A stretch of DNA of 64,000 bases. Origin: Dyella sp. 2HG41-7 (GTDB lineage Bacteria; Pseudomonadota; Gammaproteobacteria; Xanthomonadales; Rhodanobacteraceae). Position numbers and translations under genes: made by a program. Positions 50,961 to 59,677 of this stretch are shown one piece after another. Position 1 is the stretch's first letter. Each line of letters opens with the position of its first letter. Location: the NCBI RefSeq assembly GCF_021390675.1, contig NZ_JAJEJV010000004.1:1426001-1490000 (forward strand), read 5' to 3'. The notes under the pieces are model-generated. The model saw only the letters and a list, made by a program, of their open reading frames with translations. It was not told the DNA's origin and ran no database searches.

Positions 50961-51295
50961 CCGAAACGTCGCCCAAACCAGAAATACAGCAGGGAACCCA
51001 ATCCAAAAGCGCCTAGCAGAATGGCAGGGACGCTGAAGTACGGGTACGTCCAGCCCATGAGCTGCACCAGTCCCAGACCGATCGCTTCCGTGATCGACAA
51101 AAGCCCCCAGCGCAGCGCCGTAAGTTGATCGCGGCGCGCATCGCTCATCACCAGCGATTCCACCAATTCCGTCGAATTGCAGGTTTGCAGCATCTTGATG
51201 CGCAAGCGCGATTGGACCAATTGTTTGACGACGTAGCAGATGCTCACGGCAATGCTAAGGAAGAGCACAACCGGGATGAGAGTGTTGCCGTCCAT
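50957..51295 (-). CDS. Small membrane protein (DUF6249-like), first in sigma operon
   Basis: Protein of 112 aa with an N-terminal TM helix (residues 6-24), a basic cytosolic segment (KQLVQSRLRIKMLQTCNSTELVESLV), and two C-terminal helices (about 63-80 and 86-105). It resembles small DUF6249-type proteins found next to ECF sigma genes; this match is from memory of the pattern. It overlaps the sigma factor by 4 nt, so it probably takes part in the same regulation. Confidence 0.7.
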   Translation of the reverse strand: MDGNTLIPVVLFLSIAVSICYVVKQLVQSRLRIKMLQTCNSTELVESLVMSDARRDQLTALRWGLLSITEAIGLGLVQLMGWTYPYFSVPAILLGAFGLGSLLYFWFGRRFG

Positions 51296-51363
51296 CGTTT
51301 ACTCCAGGTAAGGGGCGCACCGAACAGGCGCCATTGAGTATAGAGATACGGGCGGCATCGAAT

Positions 51364-51393
51364 CGGTTGCACGCCGCGCCTTGCAACCGTTTT
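51364..51393 (+). terminator. Hairpin with T-run in the leader of the exported-protein gene
   Basis: CGGTTGCA and TGCAACCG form a perfect 8-bp stem with a 10-nt loop, followed by TTTT. It lies 117 bp before the exported-protein gene at 51510, in the divergent gap from the sigma operon. It may be a terminator or a leader structure. Confidence 0.45.
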
Positions 51394-51509
51394 GGCTCCA
51401 CGCGCATCTCCCTTTCCGTAACTCCGCTCCCCATCGCAGCGATTCGCGCAGCCGCGTGCCCAGGCATGCCGGCCAAGGGGTTGCTGTGCCTATAGAAAAG
51501 GAGGTTGTC

Positions 51510-51878
51510 ATGCGTTCCCGTTTGGCCATCCTATGCCTGACCCTTATACCCGCCGTCGCGCTGGCCGATTCAGTGCATACCATCGAGGTGCGCAACGATA
51601 CGCACAGCCGTATCGACTCGTTTGCCATGGCTCCGGCCGGCAGCAATCGCTGGGTCGAAAAAGATTTCACCGCACCGATGGGGCAGTTCGAGTTTGATTA
51701 CCAGCTTGCCGTCACGCTGCGGTTCTACGACAACGACGGCTGCCTGCGCGACTTGCGCACTGTGCTTTCCGATGGTCGCCGGATCGTGGCGCGTAATTTC
51801 GATGTATGCCAACTCCACGTTTATCGCCCGGGCAGGCGTTTTTACGATGGCCATGCCGGTTCGCCGATGCTTCCGTAA
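51510..51878 (+). CDS. Small exported protein of unknown function
   Basis: Protein of 122 aa with a clear Sec signal peptide (residues 1-19, cleavage near ALA-DS) and a strong AAGGAGG ribosome site. The mature part is about 103 residues, predicted mostly beta (HTIEVRNDTHSRIDSFAM, FEFDYQLAVTLRFYDNDGC). Two cysteines (in DGCLRD and DVCQLHVY) may form a disulfide. I do not recognise the family. It is divergent from the ECF sigma operon, so it is a candidate target. Confidence 0.75.
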   Translation: MRSRLAILCLTLIPAVALADSVHTIEVRNDTHSRIDSFAMAPAGSNRWVEKDFTAPMGQFEFDYQLAVTLRFYDNDGCLRDLRTVLSDGRRIVARNFDVCQLHVYRPGRRFYDGHAGSPMLP

Positions 51879-51923
51879 GCGCGGGAGCTTTGGTCGAATC
51901 GTCGTGCGGATTATCATGGCCCG

Positions 51924-52463
51924 ATGAATGCCGTGATCACTCCTGTTTTCCGCAAGGCGGTTGAAGCCGATATCGACGCGATCGTCGCCTTGGTGCAATC
52001 CGCGTATCGCGGCGAATCCAGCCGTCAAGGCTGGACCACCGAAGCCGATCTGATCGACGGCCAACGCGTCGACGTGGCCAATGTGGCGGAGGTATTGGCC
52101 GCTCCGGACAGCGCCGTTCTGCTGGCGTCGATCGACAGCGAATTGCTGGCCTGCTGCCATATCGAGAAGCACGGCGACGCCGCGTATTTCGGTATGTTCG
52201 CGGTCCACCCGCCGCGTCAGGGCAGCGGGTTGGGGCGCTTGGTGCTGGCAGAAGCGGAGCGACACGCGCATCAGGCGTGGCAGTGCCGCGCCATGCATAT
52301 GAAAGTGATTGATGCGCGCGTCGACCTAATGGCTTGGTACGAGCGGCGCGGTTATCGCCGCACCGGCGAATACTCGCCATTCCCTTATGGTGAAGAACGT
52401 TTCGGCATTCCACGTCGCGACGATCTGCGTTTCGAATTAATGATCAAGGAACTCGCGCCATGA
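51924..52463 (+). CDS. GNAT-family N-acetyltransferase
   Basis: Acetyltransferase of 179 aa. The acetyl-CoA binding region is AYFGMFAVHPPRQGSGLGRLVLAEAERHA, with the QGxGLG loop. The C-terminal part (VIDARVDLMAWYERRGYRRTGEYSPFPYGEERFGIPRRDDL) resembles GNAT enzymes of unknown substrate. It overlaps the ferredoxin-like gene by 4 nt (ATGA), so the two are co-translated. Confidence 0.88.
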   Translation: MNAVITPVFRKAVEADIDAIVALVQSAYRGESSRQGWTTEADLIDGQRVDVANVAEVLAAPDSAVLLASIDSELLACCHIEKHGDAAYFGMFAVHPPRQGSGLGRLVLAEAERHAHQAWQCRAMHMKVIDARVDLMAWYERRGYRRTGEYSPFPYGEERFGIPRRDDLRFELMIKELAP

Positions 52464-52777
52464 GCGAAGCATGGGTGGAAGTGGGCACGCGCTCGGAATT
52501 GTTGCCCGGCGAATTTAAAGTGGTATGGGACGGCGACACCGCCATCGCGGTGTTCAATGTGGACGGCGATCTTTATGCGGTGGAAGACATCTGCACGCAC
52601 GACGGCGGCGAATTGGCTGGCGGAGAAATCATCGGTCATGAAGTGGAATGCCCGCGTCATGGCGCGCGCTTCGATTTGCGCACCGGCGAGCCGACCTGTC
52701 CGCCCGCATACGAACCCATTCACCGCTTTCCGGTGCGTGAATCGGACGGCTTGATCTGGACGCGGGACGATCGCTGA
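52460..52777 (+). CDS. Rieske-type [2Fe-2S] ferredoxin
   Basis: Soluble Rieske protein of 105 aa, like the ferredoxin subunit of non-heme iron oxygenases. The cluster ligands are all present: Cys45 and His47 (DICTHDGGEL), Cys64 and His67 (VECPRHGARFDLRTG). No oxygenase partner is nearby. In many proteobacteria such a gene follows sufBCDS, so it is probably part of the suf neighbourhood, here separated by the sigma operon and two other genes. Confidence 0.9.
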   Translation: MSEAWVEVGTRSELLPGEFKVVWDGDTAIAVFNVDGDLYAVEDICTHDGGELAGGEIIGHEVECPRHGARFDLRTGEPTCPPAYEPIHRFPVRESDGLIWTRDDR

Positions 52778-52795
52778 TCGTTTTTCCGCGCAGGA

Positions 52796-53695
52796 TTATT
52801 TCGGCGCGAATTTCACCAGCACACGCTGGCCGATGCGCAGCGGCGTAGACGGTTGCTGATCCAGCGTCAGCACGCATTCCACCGAACGCGTGTTGGCGCG
52901 CACTTGCGGGTCGTCTTCCAGCGTGCTGGCGCCGAACACGTTGCCAATGCGCAGCACGTGTGCTTTCAACGGCGCCATGCCGCTGCCGCTGTCGTCATCC
53001 ACTTCGGCGGCCATGCCGTCATGCACGACGCCGACAAAGGATTCGTTGAGTTCGGCGCGCACGATGCGCGGCGAATCCGGCAGGACCGAAAAGACAGGCC
53101 CGGAAGCGGGCGATACCGACGCGCCAAGTTGCACCGCGCGTTGCACGACTTCGCCATCGGATGGCGCGCGCAAGGTGCGCAGACTCAATTGGTAACGCGC
53201 ACCGGATACTTTTTGTTCGGCTAGCGCGACTGTCGCGCGTGCATTGGTCAACGCCGCTTCGGCTTGGTTTGCGGCATCGCGCGCATCGTCGGCGCTCTGC
53301 ATATCGCCGGCGCCGGCCTTGGCGGCTTGCTCAAGTCGAGATGCGCGCAGCGCGGCGGACTTGGCGCGAACGTCCAAAGAACCGATCTGCGCGGTGGCTT
53401 GTTGTTGTTCGGCCAGCGCCGAATCCAGCGCTAGCTTGGCGGGTTCCTGATCGAGTTGAACGAGCACTTGCCCTTTATGGACGTGATCGCCTTCGTGCGC
53501 GCCGATCTGCGCGACGACGCCTTCGCTCGGCATGGTGAGCTTGAGCAGTCCGCCTTCGATATCGATGCGGCCACGCGCCACGGCGGCGTAAGCGGACGGG
53601 GCGGCGTTGTTGGTCGCAGGCGCATCGCCTTGTGAGCAGCCTGCCAGAGCGGCTACAAGCAAGGTCAACGGCAGGCGAAGATCACGCAGAGTCAT
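52796..53695 (-). CDS. HlyD-type periplasmic adaptor lipoprotein (DevB/MacA-like)
   Basis: Membrane-fusion protein of 299 aa. A lipoprotein signal with lipobox LAGC precedes a beta-barrel/lipoyl module (LTMPSEGVVAQIGAHEGDHVHKGQVLVQLDQEPAKLA), a coiled-coil hairpin of about 80 residues, then the second lipoyl half (LRAPSDGEVVQRAVQLGASVSPASGPVF) and barrel domains. It is last in an outer membrane protein-permease-ATPase-adaptor operon and overlaps the ATPase gene by 4 nt. The ATG at 53695 is chosen. Confidence 0.92.
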   Translation of the reverse strand: MTLRDLRLPLTLLVAALAGCSQGDAPATNNAAPSAYAAVARGRIDIEGGLLKLTMPSEGVVAQIGAHEGDHVHKGQVLVQLDQEPAKLALDSALAEQQQATAQIGSLDVRAKSAALRASRLEQAAKAGAGDMQSADDARDAANQAEAALTNARATVALAEQKVSGARYQLSLRTLRAPSDGEVVQRAVQLGASVSPASGPVFSVLPDSPRIVRAELNESFVGVVHDGMAAEVDDDSGSGMAPLKAHVLRIGNVFGASTLEDDPQVRANTRSVECVLTLDQQPSTPLRIGQRVLVKFAPK

Positions 53696-54450
53696 GCAGT
53701 GGGTTCCTTTGCTCCTGCCGTGATGGCTGACGCAGGCGGCACATGGTCGCTCAGAATGCGACCGTCTTCCATCGCCAGCACGCGGTCCGCATGGCCGACT
53801 AGGCGCGGGTCGTGGCTGACGCAAAGCACCGTGGTGCCGTGCGTACGGGCAATACGGTGCAGGATATCGATGATGATTTGACCGTTCGCCGCATCCAGCG
53901 CGCTGGTGGGTTCGTCGGCGAACAGTAATTCCGGTTGCTTGGCGAGCGCGCGGGCGATGGCGACGCGTTGCTTTTCGCCGCCGGAAAGTTCGGCGGGAAG
54001 CAAACGCATGCGCGGGCCAAGGCCCACTTCTTCCAGCGATTCGATCGCGCGGCGGCGTGCGGTCCCCGGGGGCAGTCCCATGTAGCTCAGTGGCAATTCG
54101 ACTTGTTCCAACGCAGTGAGCGCCGGAAATAGATTGAAGCCCTGAAAAACGAAACCGGTGTGTTGCAGGCGGAAGTGTTCCAGCGCGCGCATGCTCAAGC
54201 CGTCGAGCACCTGACCCAGCGCGCGCACTTCGCCGGCATCGGCGGGCTGCAAGCCGCTCAAGATGGCGAGCAAGGTGCTTTTGCCGCAACCGGATGGGCC
54301 GGAGATCAAAGTCAGTTCGCCAGCGTGCACATCCAGCGTCAGATCGTGCAGCACGGTGCTGTGAATGCGCCCGGATACAAACGTTTTGCGCACGCCGCGC
54401 GCCTGCAGCGCAGGGGTGATGGCGGGAGATGTCTGCGTCATCGTCGACAT
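53692..54450 (-). CDS. ABC transporter ATP-binding protein (MacB/LolD/DevA type)
   Basis: ATPase of 252 aa. Walker A is [12 protein letters not shown], the Q-loop is [23 protein letters not shown], the signature is [19 protein letters not shown], and Walker B is [12 protein letters not shown]. The pattern [15 protein letters not shown] is typical of the MacB/LolD/DevA class that works by transmembrane mechanotransmission. It overlaps the adaptor by 4 nt and follows the permease after 2 nt. Confidence 0.93.
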   Translation of the reverse strand: MSTMTQTSPAITPALQARGVRKTFVSGRIHSTVLHDLTLDVHAGELTLISGPSGCGKSTLLAILSGLQPADAGEVRALGQVLDGLSMRALEHFRLQHTGFVFQGFNLFPALTALEQVELPLSYMGLPPGTARRRAIESLEEVGLGPRMRLLPAELSGGEKQRVAIARALAKQPELLFADEPTSALDAANGQIIIDILHRIARTHGTTVLCVSHDPRLVGHADRVLAMEDGRILSDHVPPASAITAGAKEPTA

Positions 54451-54452
54451 GC

Positions 54453-55586
54453 TTATCTCAACAAGCTCGCAGGATCGGCGCGCCGCAAGCTGCGCACCGA
54501 AGCCAGGCCCGACACGATCGCCAGCGCCATGCTCAACGCCAGGCACGCCAGCGCGGTGAGCGGGCGCATTTCCATCGGTACGCTGCGCGCGCGTGCGATG
54601 ACCAGCAGAATCGCGCCGATCACGATGCTGCAAATCAATCCCAAAGCGCCGACCCAGAATGCCTGCTCCATCACCACTTTGCGCAACGAGCCGCGCCCCA
54701 CACCTAGCGCATTCAACGTGGCGTATTCGCGAATCGAGCCGATCACGGCGGCGATCAAGGTCTGGCTGGTGATCACCGCGCCGACCAAGAACACGATGCC
54801 CGCCAGAAACAACACGCCCGCGCCGGCGCCGGTGTCGAACATCCAATACAACTGCGATTCGCGCGCGAATTCTTTGGCCGTCCAAACGGTATACGGGCCA
54901 AACGAACTCGCGCCGTTCAAGCGATCCGCCGCCGCTTTCGGTTTTACGCCGTGGCGAAGCTTGGCGACGAAGTACGTCATCATGCCGGCATCGTCGGGCG
55001 CGATATCGAGTACTCGCGCAGTTTCCAGCGACGAAACGATGTTGACGCCGCCCAACGCGCGCAATCCGCTGCTTACGCCAACCACGCGCACGCGCTGGCC
55101 GTTGATCGCGGCGGTGTCGCCGATGTTCACGCCAAGGCTATCCAAGTCCGCTTTGTCGACGATTACCGCGCCCGGTTCGTTCAATCGGGCACGCAGCGCG
55201 GGCGGCAATGCGTGCGAAAACATCATGCCGTCAGGACGCGGATCGATCCCCGACACGAAAACGGACACGCCGCCCGTGTCGCGCGGACCGCGCCAATCGG
55301 CATCCACCCAACGAAACGGTTCCACGGCGGTGACGTCGGGATCCATGCGAAGACGCATCGCGATGTCTTCGCTGATCGGACGGCCGAGATTGACGCTTTG
55401 CGTACCCGGATAGCCCGCCCACAAATCGGCGGACGAGCCGGTGATATACACGCTGGCGCTGCCGAAGATGCCCAGCACCAACGCCGCCTGCAGCAATTGC
55501 AGCAAGCTGGCGAAGCCCACGGCGAGGATCGCCGGTAAAAAACGACGCCACTCATGCACCAGGGTTTTGCGCGCAAGGGCGACCAT
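54453..55586 (-). CDS. FtsX/DevC-type ABC permease
   Basis: Permease of 377 aa with four TM helices: one near residues 18-45 and three in the C-terminal third (about 257-365), separated by a large periplasmic domain of roughly 210 residues. This is the FtsX/MacB membrane topology, closest in layout to DevC. The C-terminal FtsX core includes IGSIREYATLNALGVGRGSLRKVVMEQAFWVG. It overlaps the outer-membrane gene by 1 nt. Confidence 0.9.
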   Translation of the reverse strand: MVALARKTLVHEWRRFLPAILAVGFASLLQLLQAALVLGIFGSASVYITGSSADLWAGYPGTQSVNLGRPISEDIAMRLRMDPDVTAVEPFRWVDADWRGPRDTGGVSVFVSGIDPRPDGMMFSHALPPALRARLNEPGAVIVDKADLDSLGVNIGDTAAINGQRVRVVGVSSGLRALGGVNIVSSLETARVLDIAPDDAGMMTYFVAKLRHGVKPKAAADRLNGASSFGPYTVWTAKEFARESQLYWMFDTGAGAGVLFLAGIVFLVGAVITSQTLIAAVIGSIREYATLNALGVGRGSLRKVVMEQAFWVGALGLICSIVIGAILLVIARARSVPMEMRPLTALACLALSMALAIVSGLASVRSLRRADPASLLR

Positions 55587-57064
55587 TACTGCGCCCCTTG
55601 TTTGTTTCCGAGCGCCTTGTAATCCGCAGCCACGTCGACCGGCGGAAGCGGTGCGCCACCCATTGCTTTGTAGAGCGATACGTACGCCAGATCGCGTTCG
55701 GCGCGCGCGGACACCAATTCGAGCTGCGCGTTTTGCTGGGCAAGGGTGGCTTCCTGGACTTCAAGCGTGCTGCTTAAACCGAGGTTGCGGCGTTTGCCGA
55801 GCGCGGTGACGTTACCGTCCAACGCTTGCGCGGCTTGTTCGGCCGCCGTCTCGCGCAACTGCGCCTGATGCAGATCGCCCATGGCGGTTTCCGATTCCGC
55901 GACGCCCTGCAGCACAGCTTGCCGATAGGCAAATACGGCTGCGCGCAGTTCGTGATCTTTGGCGTGCGCTTGCGCCAGGCGCATGCCCCAGTCGAACAGC
56001 GGCATGTCCACCACCGGGCCGGCAGAAAAAATACCTTCGCCGGAGCGAATCAGCCGATGGTGATGCAGCAGGTTCACCGACCAATCCAAGGAGCTGCCCA
56101 GGCCGATATGCGGATACACGTCCGCGTGGCTGACACCTGCGTCGCCGGCGGCGCGCAACACCTCCGCCTCGGCGGCGGCAATTTCAGGGCGCGTGCGCAA
56201 CAAGTCAGTGGGCGTGACCGGGATGTGCCAGTCGCCGAGTTGAGGCTGTGTGCCGCCTTCGTCCAGCCAGTCCGGGTCCGGCTCGCTTTGGCCGAGCAGC
56301 ACGGCAAGCTGTTGGGCGTTCGCATTGATGGCGCGCTGCGGTTCGGTCAGCGCCATCTCGGCACGGGCGAGCTCCGCTTGTGCCGTGGCTACGTCGGTCG
56401 GTGAGGCCAGCTTTAGTCCCTGACGCACCTGCACCAGGCGCAGTTTTTCCTGATCCGCATCGCGCTCGGACGTCAGCAGCCGCGCCTGTTCCTGCGCCGA
56501 GCGCAGCGAGATCCAGCAACGGGCGACTTCAGCGACCAGGGTGACATAGGTGCCTTGCAGCGCCGCCCGGGCCGCATCGAGATTGCCGGCGGCCTCGCGG
56601 TGTGTGCTCTTGAGCGCGCCGAACAGGGGCATTTCCCACAGCGCATCGAACCCGACGATGAAATACGAGGCACTGGCGTCGGGCTCGATCACCTGGTTGG
56701 TATCGAGCCGCAGGCTGGGCAAGTACTTGTCGTCCGCGTGGCGATAGAGCGTGCGGGTGGCAAGCAGGCGCTCGGACGCGGCCGCTACATCCAGATTCTT
56801 ATCCAGGGCGCGTTTGATAAGCGCGTTTAATGCCGGATCGTTGAAGGCCGTCCACCAGTTTTGCAGGTCCGGCTTCGCCGGGGCCTCAGTGGCGGCTGTG
56901 GGTGCGTTGCGCCAGGTCTGCGGCACCGGCGGTTTCAAATCCGGCAAAGGCGCCGCCGTACAGCCGGCCAGAACGGTGAGCGCCAGTGCAGGAAGCAGGC
57001 GCAGCCCGGCGATCAACGGGCGGAGGGCAGGCGAAGCATCATGGCGCGGTGCGGAATCGTGCAC
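55586..57064 (-). CDS. TolC-like outer membrane efflux lipoprotein (NodT family)
   Basis: Outer-membrane channel of 492 aa. A lipobox LAGC near residue 34 marks lipidation, as in NodT/OprM proteins. Two OEP repeats follow: a NWWTAFNDPALNALIKRAL segment near the N-terminus, and long helices with SLRSAQEQARLL, LASPTDVATAQAELARAEMALTEPQRAINANAQQLAVLLGQ and LSSTLEVQEATLAQQNAQLELVSARAERDLAYVSLYKAMGG. It is the first gene of the efflux operon, so the pump should span both membranes. The substrate is unknown. Confidence 0.93.
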   Translation of the reverse strand: MHDSAPRHDASPALRPLIAGLRLLPALALTVLAGCTAAPLPDLKPPVPQTWRNAPTAATEAPAKPDLQNWWTAFNDPALNALIKRALDKNLDVAAASERLLATRTLYRHADDKYLPSLRLDTNQVIEPDASASYFIVGFDALWEMPLFGALKSTHREAAGNLDAARAALQGTYVTLVAEVARCWISLRSAQEQARLLTSERDADQEKLRLVQVRQGLKLASPTDVATAQAELARAEMALTEPQRAINANAQQLAVLLGQSEPDPDWLDEGGTQPQLGDWHIPVTPTDLLRTRPEIAAAEAEVLRAAGDAGVSHADVYPHIGLGSSLDWSVNLLHHHRLIRSGEGIFSAGPVVDMPLFDWGMRLAQAHAKDHELRAAVFAYRQAVLQGVAESETAMGDLHQAQLRETAAEQAAQALDGNVTALGKRRNLGLSSTLEVQEATLAQQNAQLELVSARAERDLAYVSLYKAMGGAPLPPVDVAADYKALGNKQGAQ

Positions 57065-57216
57065 GAGCTGTGGACCGTAGGTGAAGCACGCAAAGGGTAA
57101 GCATAACGGTTCGCCCCCCTAATTTGCCTTGCTGGCGGCAAGCTGTCTTTTCCAGAAAGGGGACCGAAAGGGGTCGATGGCCAAGATGCATGACACATTT
57201 ATGTTGGAGTGGCCGC

Positions 57217-57918
57217 GTGACCGCCTGGAACATCCTCTGCGATTTTGACGGAACCATCTCCGTCGAAGACGTTATCGACTCGCTGCTGGATCGTTTCGGC
57301 CGTCCCGGTTGGGAAGCCCTGGAGCAGGATTGGCGCGCCGGCCGCATCGGTTCGCGCGATTGCATGAGCGGGCAGGTAGCCTTGCTCGATATGACGTCCG
57401 AGGAACTCGACGAGCACCTCGACGGCCTGTGGATCGACCACGCCTTCCCGGCCTTCGTGGCGCAAGCCACCCAACTGCAGACGCCGATCCGCGTCGTCAG
57501 CGACGGTCTGGACTACGCCATTCATCGCATTCTCGGTCGCTACGGGCTGGATCACCTGCCGCTGGCGGCCAACCATCTTGCGCCGGCCACGCCGCCGCGC
57601 GAGTGGCAACTCACTTCACCGTTCCAAGCCGCAGGCTGCCGCAGCGGTACGTGCAAATGCGCGTGCGTGGGTGAGGCGCGCAACACGGGTGGCAAAACGT
57701 TGTTGATCGGCGACGGCGCATCGGATTTCTGCGCTGCCGATCGCGTGGACTTTGTTTTCGCCAAGCATCGCCTGATCGAGCATTGCCGCGCCGCCGGCAT
57801 TCCGTACGTGCCGATCACCGGCTTCGAGGATGCGCTGGAGCTGTTGCCGCGCTTGCTCGATGGCAGCTTGCTGGCCGAACACGAGCGTCGTGTACTGCCG
57901 GCTGTTTCAAATTTCTAA
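57217..57918 (+). CDS. MtnX-like HAD-IB phosphatase
   Basis: Haloacid-dehalogenase-type phosphatase of 233 aa. Motif I DFDGTIS is at residues 9-15, motif II in PIRVVSDGLD, and motif III/IV at TLLIGDGASDFCAADRVDFVF. The layout matches MtnX/phosphoserine-phosphatase-like members. A Cys-rich loop (CRSGTCKCAC) lies in the cap-core junction and could bind metal. The GTG start at 57217 has GGAG 7 nt upstream. No methionine-salvage genes are near, so the substrate is open. Confidence 0.85.
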   Translation: MTAWNILCDFDGTISVEDVIDSLLDRFGRPGWEALEQDWRAGRIGSRDCMSGQVALLDMTSEELDEHLDGLWIDHAFPAFVAQATQLQTPIRVVSDGLDYAIHRILGRYGLDHLPLAANHLAPATPPREWQLTSPFQAAGCRSGTCKCACVGEARNTGGKTLLIGDGASDFCAADRVDFVFAKHRLIEHCRAAGIPYVPITGFEDALELLPRLLDGSLLAEHERRVLPAVSNF

Positions 57919-58059
57919 GTTGCGTCTTCCCCAAGCGCATCGATAGCAAAAGTCAGCGATTGCGCTTGCGCAAAAAAACATGCGCTCTTTGGTTAGCGCG
58001 AAAAATCAAAGCGCGGTCATCATCGGCCGCACGGTTTTATCTCTATCAGGTTTTCTTCC

Positions 58060-59469
58060 ATGAATGTTTTCGACAAAAGCGCCCTTACCAGCGTGATTCC
58101 CGACGAACAGTTGCTGGCCGACGAAGCGCAATACAGCTCGTTTGGCGATACCGTGCACTACGTCGATCCGCCGAAGATCTTCCGTCACGGCGAAGGCAGC
58201 TTCATGTACGACACCGCCGGCGTGCCGTTCCTCGATCTGCAGATGTGGTACTCGGCCGTCAACTTCGGCTACGGCAACAAGCGCCTCAACGACACGCTCA
58301 AGCGTCAGATCGATGTGTTGCCGCAAGTGGCCAGCCAGTATCTGCACCAGACGCGTATCGAACTGGCCAAGACCATCGCGGTGGACGCACAGCAGAAGTT
58401 CGGCCTCAAGGGTCGTGTGCACTTCAACGTCGGCGGCGCGCAGGCAGTGGAAGATTCGCTCAAACTCGTGCGCAACTATAAAAACGGCAAGAGTCTGATG
58501 TTCGCCTTCGAAGGCGGTTATCACGGCCGTACGCTCGGTGCGTCGTCGATCACGTCGAGCTATCGCTATCGCCGCCGCTTCGGCCATTTCGGCGAGCGCG
58601 CGATGTTTATTCCGTTCCCGTATCCGTTCCGTCGCCCGAAGGGCATGACGCCGGAAGAGTATTCCGACGCGTGCGTGCGTCAGTTCGAGCGCTTGTTCGA
58701 AACCGAATACAACGGCGTGTGGGACCCCAAGGTCAATCAGGCCGAATACGCCGCGTTCTACGTGGAGCCGATCCAGGGCACCGGCGGTTACGTCGTGCCG
58801 CCGCGCAATTTCTTCAAAGACCTTAAGAAGGTGCTCGACAAGTACGGCATCCTGATGGTCGTCGACGAAATCCAGATGGGTTTCTGGCGCACCGGCAAGC
58901 TGTGGTCGATCGAGCACTTCGGCGTGACGCCGGACATTATCGTGTTCGGCAAAGCGCTGACCAACGGTCTCAATCCGCTGTCCGGTTTGTGGGCGCGCGA
59001 AGAGATGATTAATCCGACCATCTTCCCGCCGGGTTCCACGCACTCCACGTTCAACTCCAATCCGCTCGGCACGTCGCTCGGTTTGGAAGTGATCAAGATG
59101 GGTTACGAGCTGGACTACGAAAAGACCGTGCCGGAGAAGGGCGCTTACTTCCTCGAAGCGCTGAAAGATTTGCAGAAGCGTCACAAGGAAATCGGCGACG
59201 TCGACGGTCTGGGTTTGGCCATGCGCGCCGAGATTTGCACTGACGATGGATTCACGCCGAACAAAGCACTCTTGGACAAGATGGTCGACATCGGCCTCGC
59301 TGGGGATCTCGAACACAACGGCAAGAAGATCGGCCTCGTGCTCGATGTCGGCGGCTGGTACAAGAACGTGATCACGTTCGCGCCGTCGCTGGATATCAGC
59401 TACGAAGAAATCGATCTCGCCATCGTGCTGCTCGATCAGTGTCTGACCAAGGCAAAGAAAGCGATGTAA
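58060..59469 (+). CDS. Class III PLP aminotransferase
   Basis: Aminotransferase of 469 aa, distinct from the one at 26088. Cofactor loop HFNVGGAQAVEDSLKLVRNYK, GYHGRTLGASSITSS, PLP-ring Asp in ILMVVDEIQMGFWRTGKLW, Schiff-base Lys in DIIVFGKALTNGLNPLSGLW, and the phosphate-binding Thr in THSTFNSNPLGTSLGLEVI. The last part ends in a catalytic-type Arg-free segment (DVGGWYKNVITFAPSLDIS). The substrate is not evident. It is followed by a REP-like unit. Confidence 0.9.
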   Translation: MNVFDKSALTSVIPDEQLLADEAQYSSFGDTVHYVDPPKIFRHGEGSFMYDTAGVPFLDLQMWYSAVNFGYGNKRLNDTLKRQIDVLPQVASQYLHQTRIELAKTIAVDAQQKFGLKGRVHFNVGGAQAVEDSLKLVRNYKNGKSLMFAFEGGYHGRTLGASSITSSYRYRRRFGHFGERAMFIPFPYPFRRPKGMTPEEYSDACVRQFERLFETEYNGVWDPKVNQAEYAAFYVEPIQGTGGYVVPPRNFFKDLKKVLDKYGILMVVDEIQMGFWRTGKLWSIEHFGVTPDIIVFGKALTNGLNPLSGLWAREEMINPTIFPPGSTHSTFNSNPLGTSLGLEVIKMGYELDYEKTVPEKGAYFLEALKDLQKRHKEIGDVDGLGLAMRAEICTDDGFTPNKALLDKMVDIGLAGDLEHNGKKIGLVLDVGGWYKNVITFAPSLDISYEEIDLAIVLLDQCLTKAKKAM

Positions 59470-59479
59470 CCCGCCTTTC

Positions 59480-59516
59480 TCCCTCTCCCCTCCGGGGAGA
59501 GGGTCGGGGTGAGGGG
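59480..59516. repeat. Single REP-like unit after the aminotransferase
   Basis: CCCTCTCCCCTCCGGGGAGAGGG followed by TCGGGGTGAGGGG is the same unit as the forward copy at 13695, with few changes. No inverted partner is nearby. It lies 11 bp after the aminotransferase stop codon. Confidence 0.85.
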
Positions 59517-59599
59517 CCACCCTCGCGAAAACGTTTTGTTTCAACACTACAAAAGAAAGTTTTTGTCGATGTTCCCATGCAGGGGAAGCTGACAAACAC

Positions 59600-59625
59600 G
59601 GCGGCGCTCAGCGCCGCCTTTTTTT
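59600..59625 (+). terminator. Intrinsic terminator upstream of the adhesin remnant
   Basis: GGCGGCGC and GCGCCGCC form a perfect 8-bp stem with a TCA loop, followed by TTTTTTT. It probably ends the aminotransferase transcript. Confidence 0.92.
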
Positions 59626-59677
59626 ATGCGTCGCGCAATGCGATGCATGTTGTCCGATATTTTTTCGTAGTAATCCT

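Noticed and set aside
57065-57216. Riboswitch before the MtnX-like phosphatase
   Set aside because: Two short stems are present (CTTGC/GCAAG and GACC/GGTC type), but no known aptamer core could be matched.
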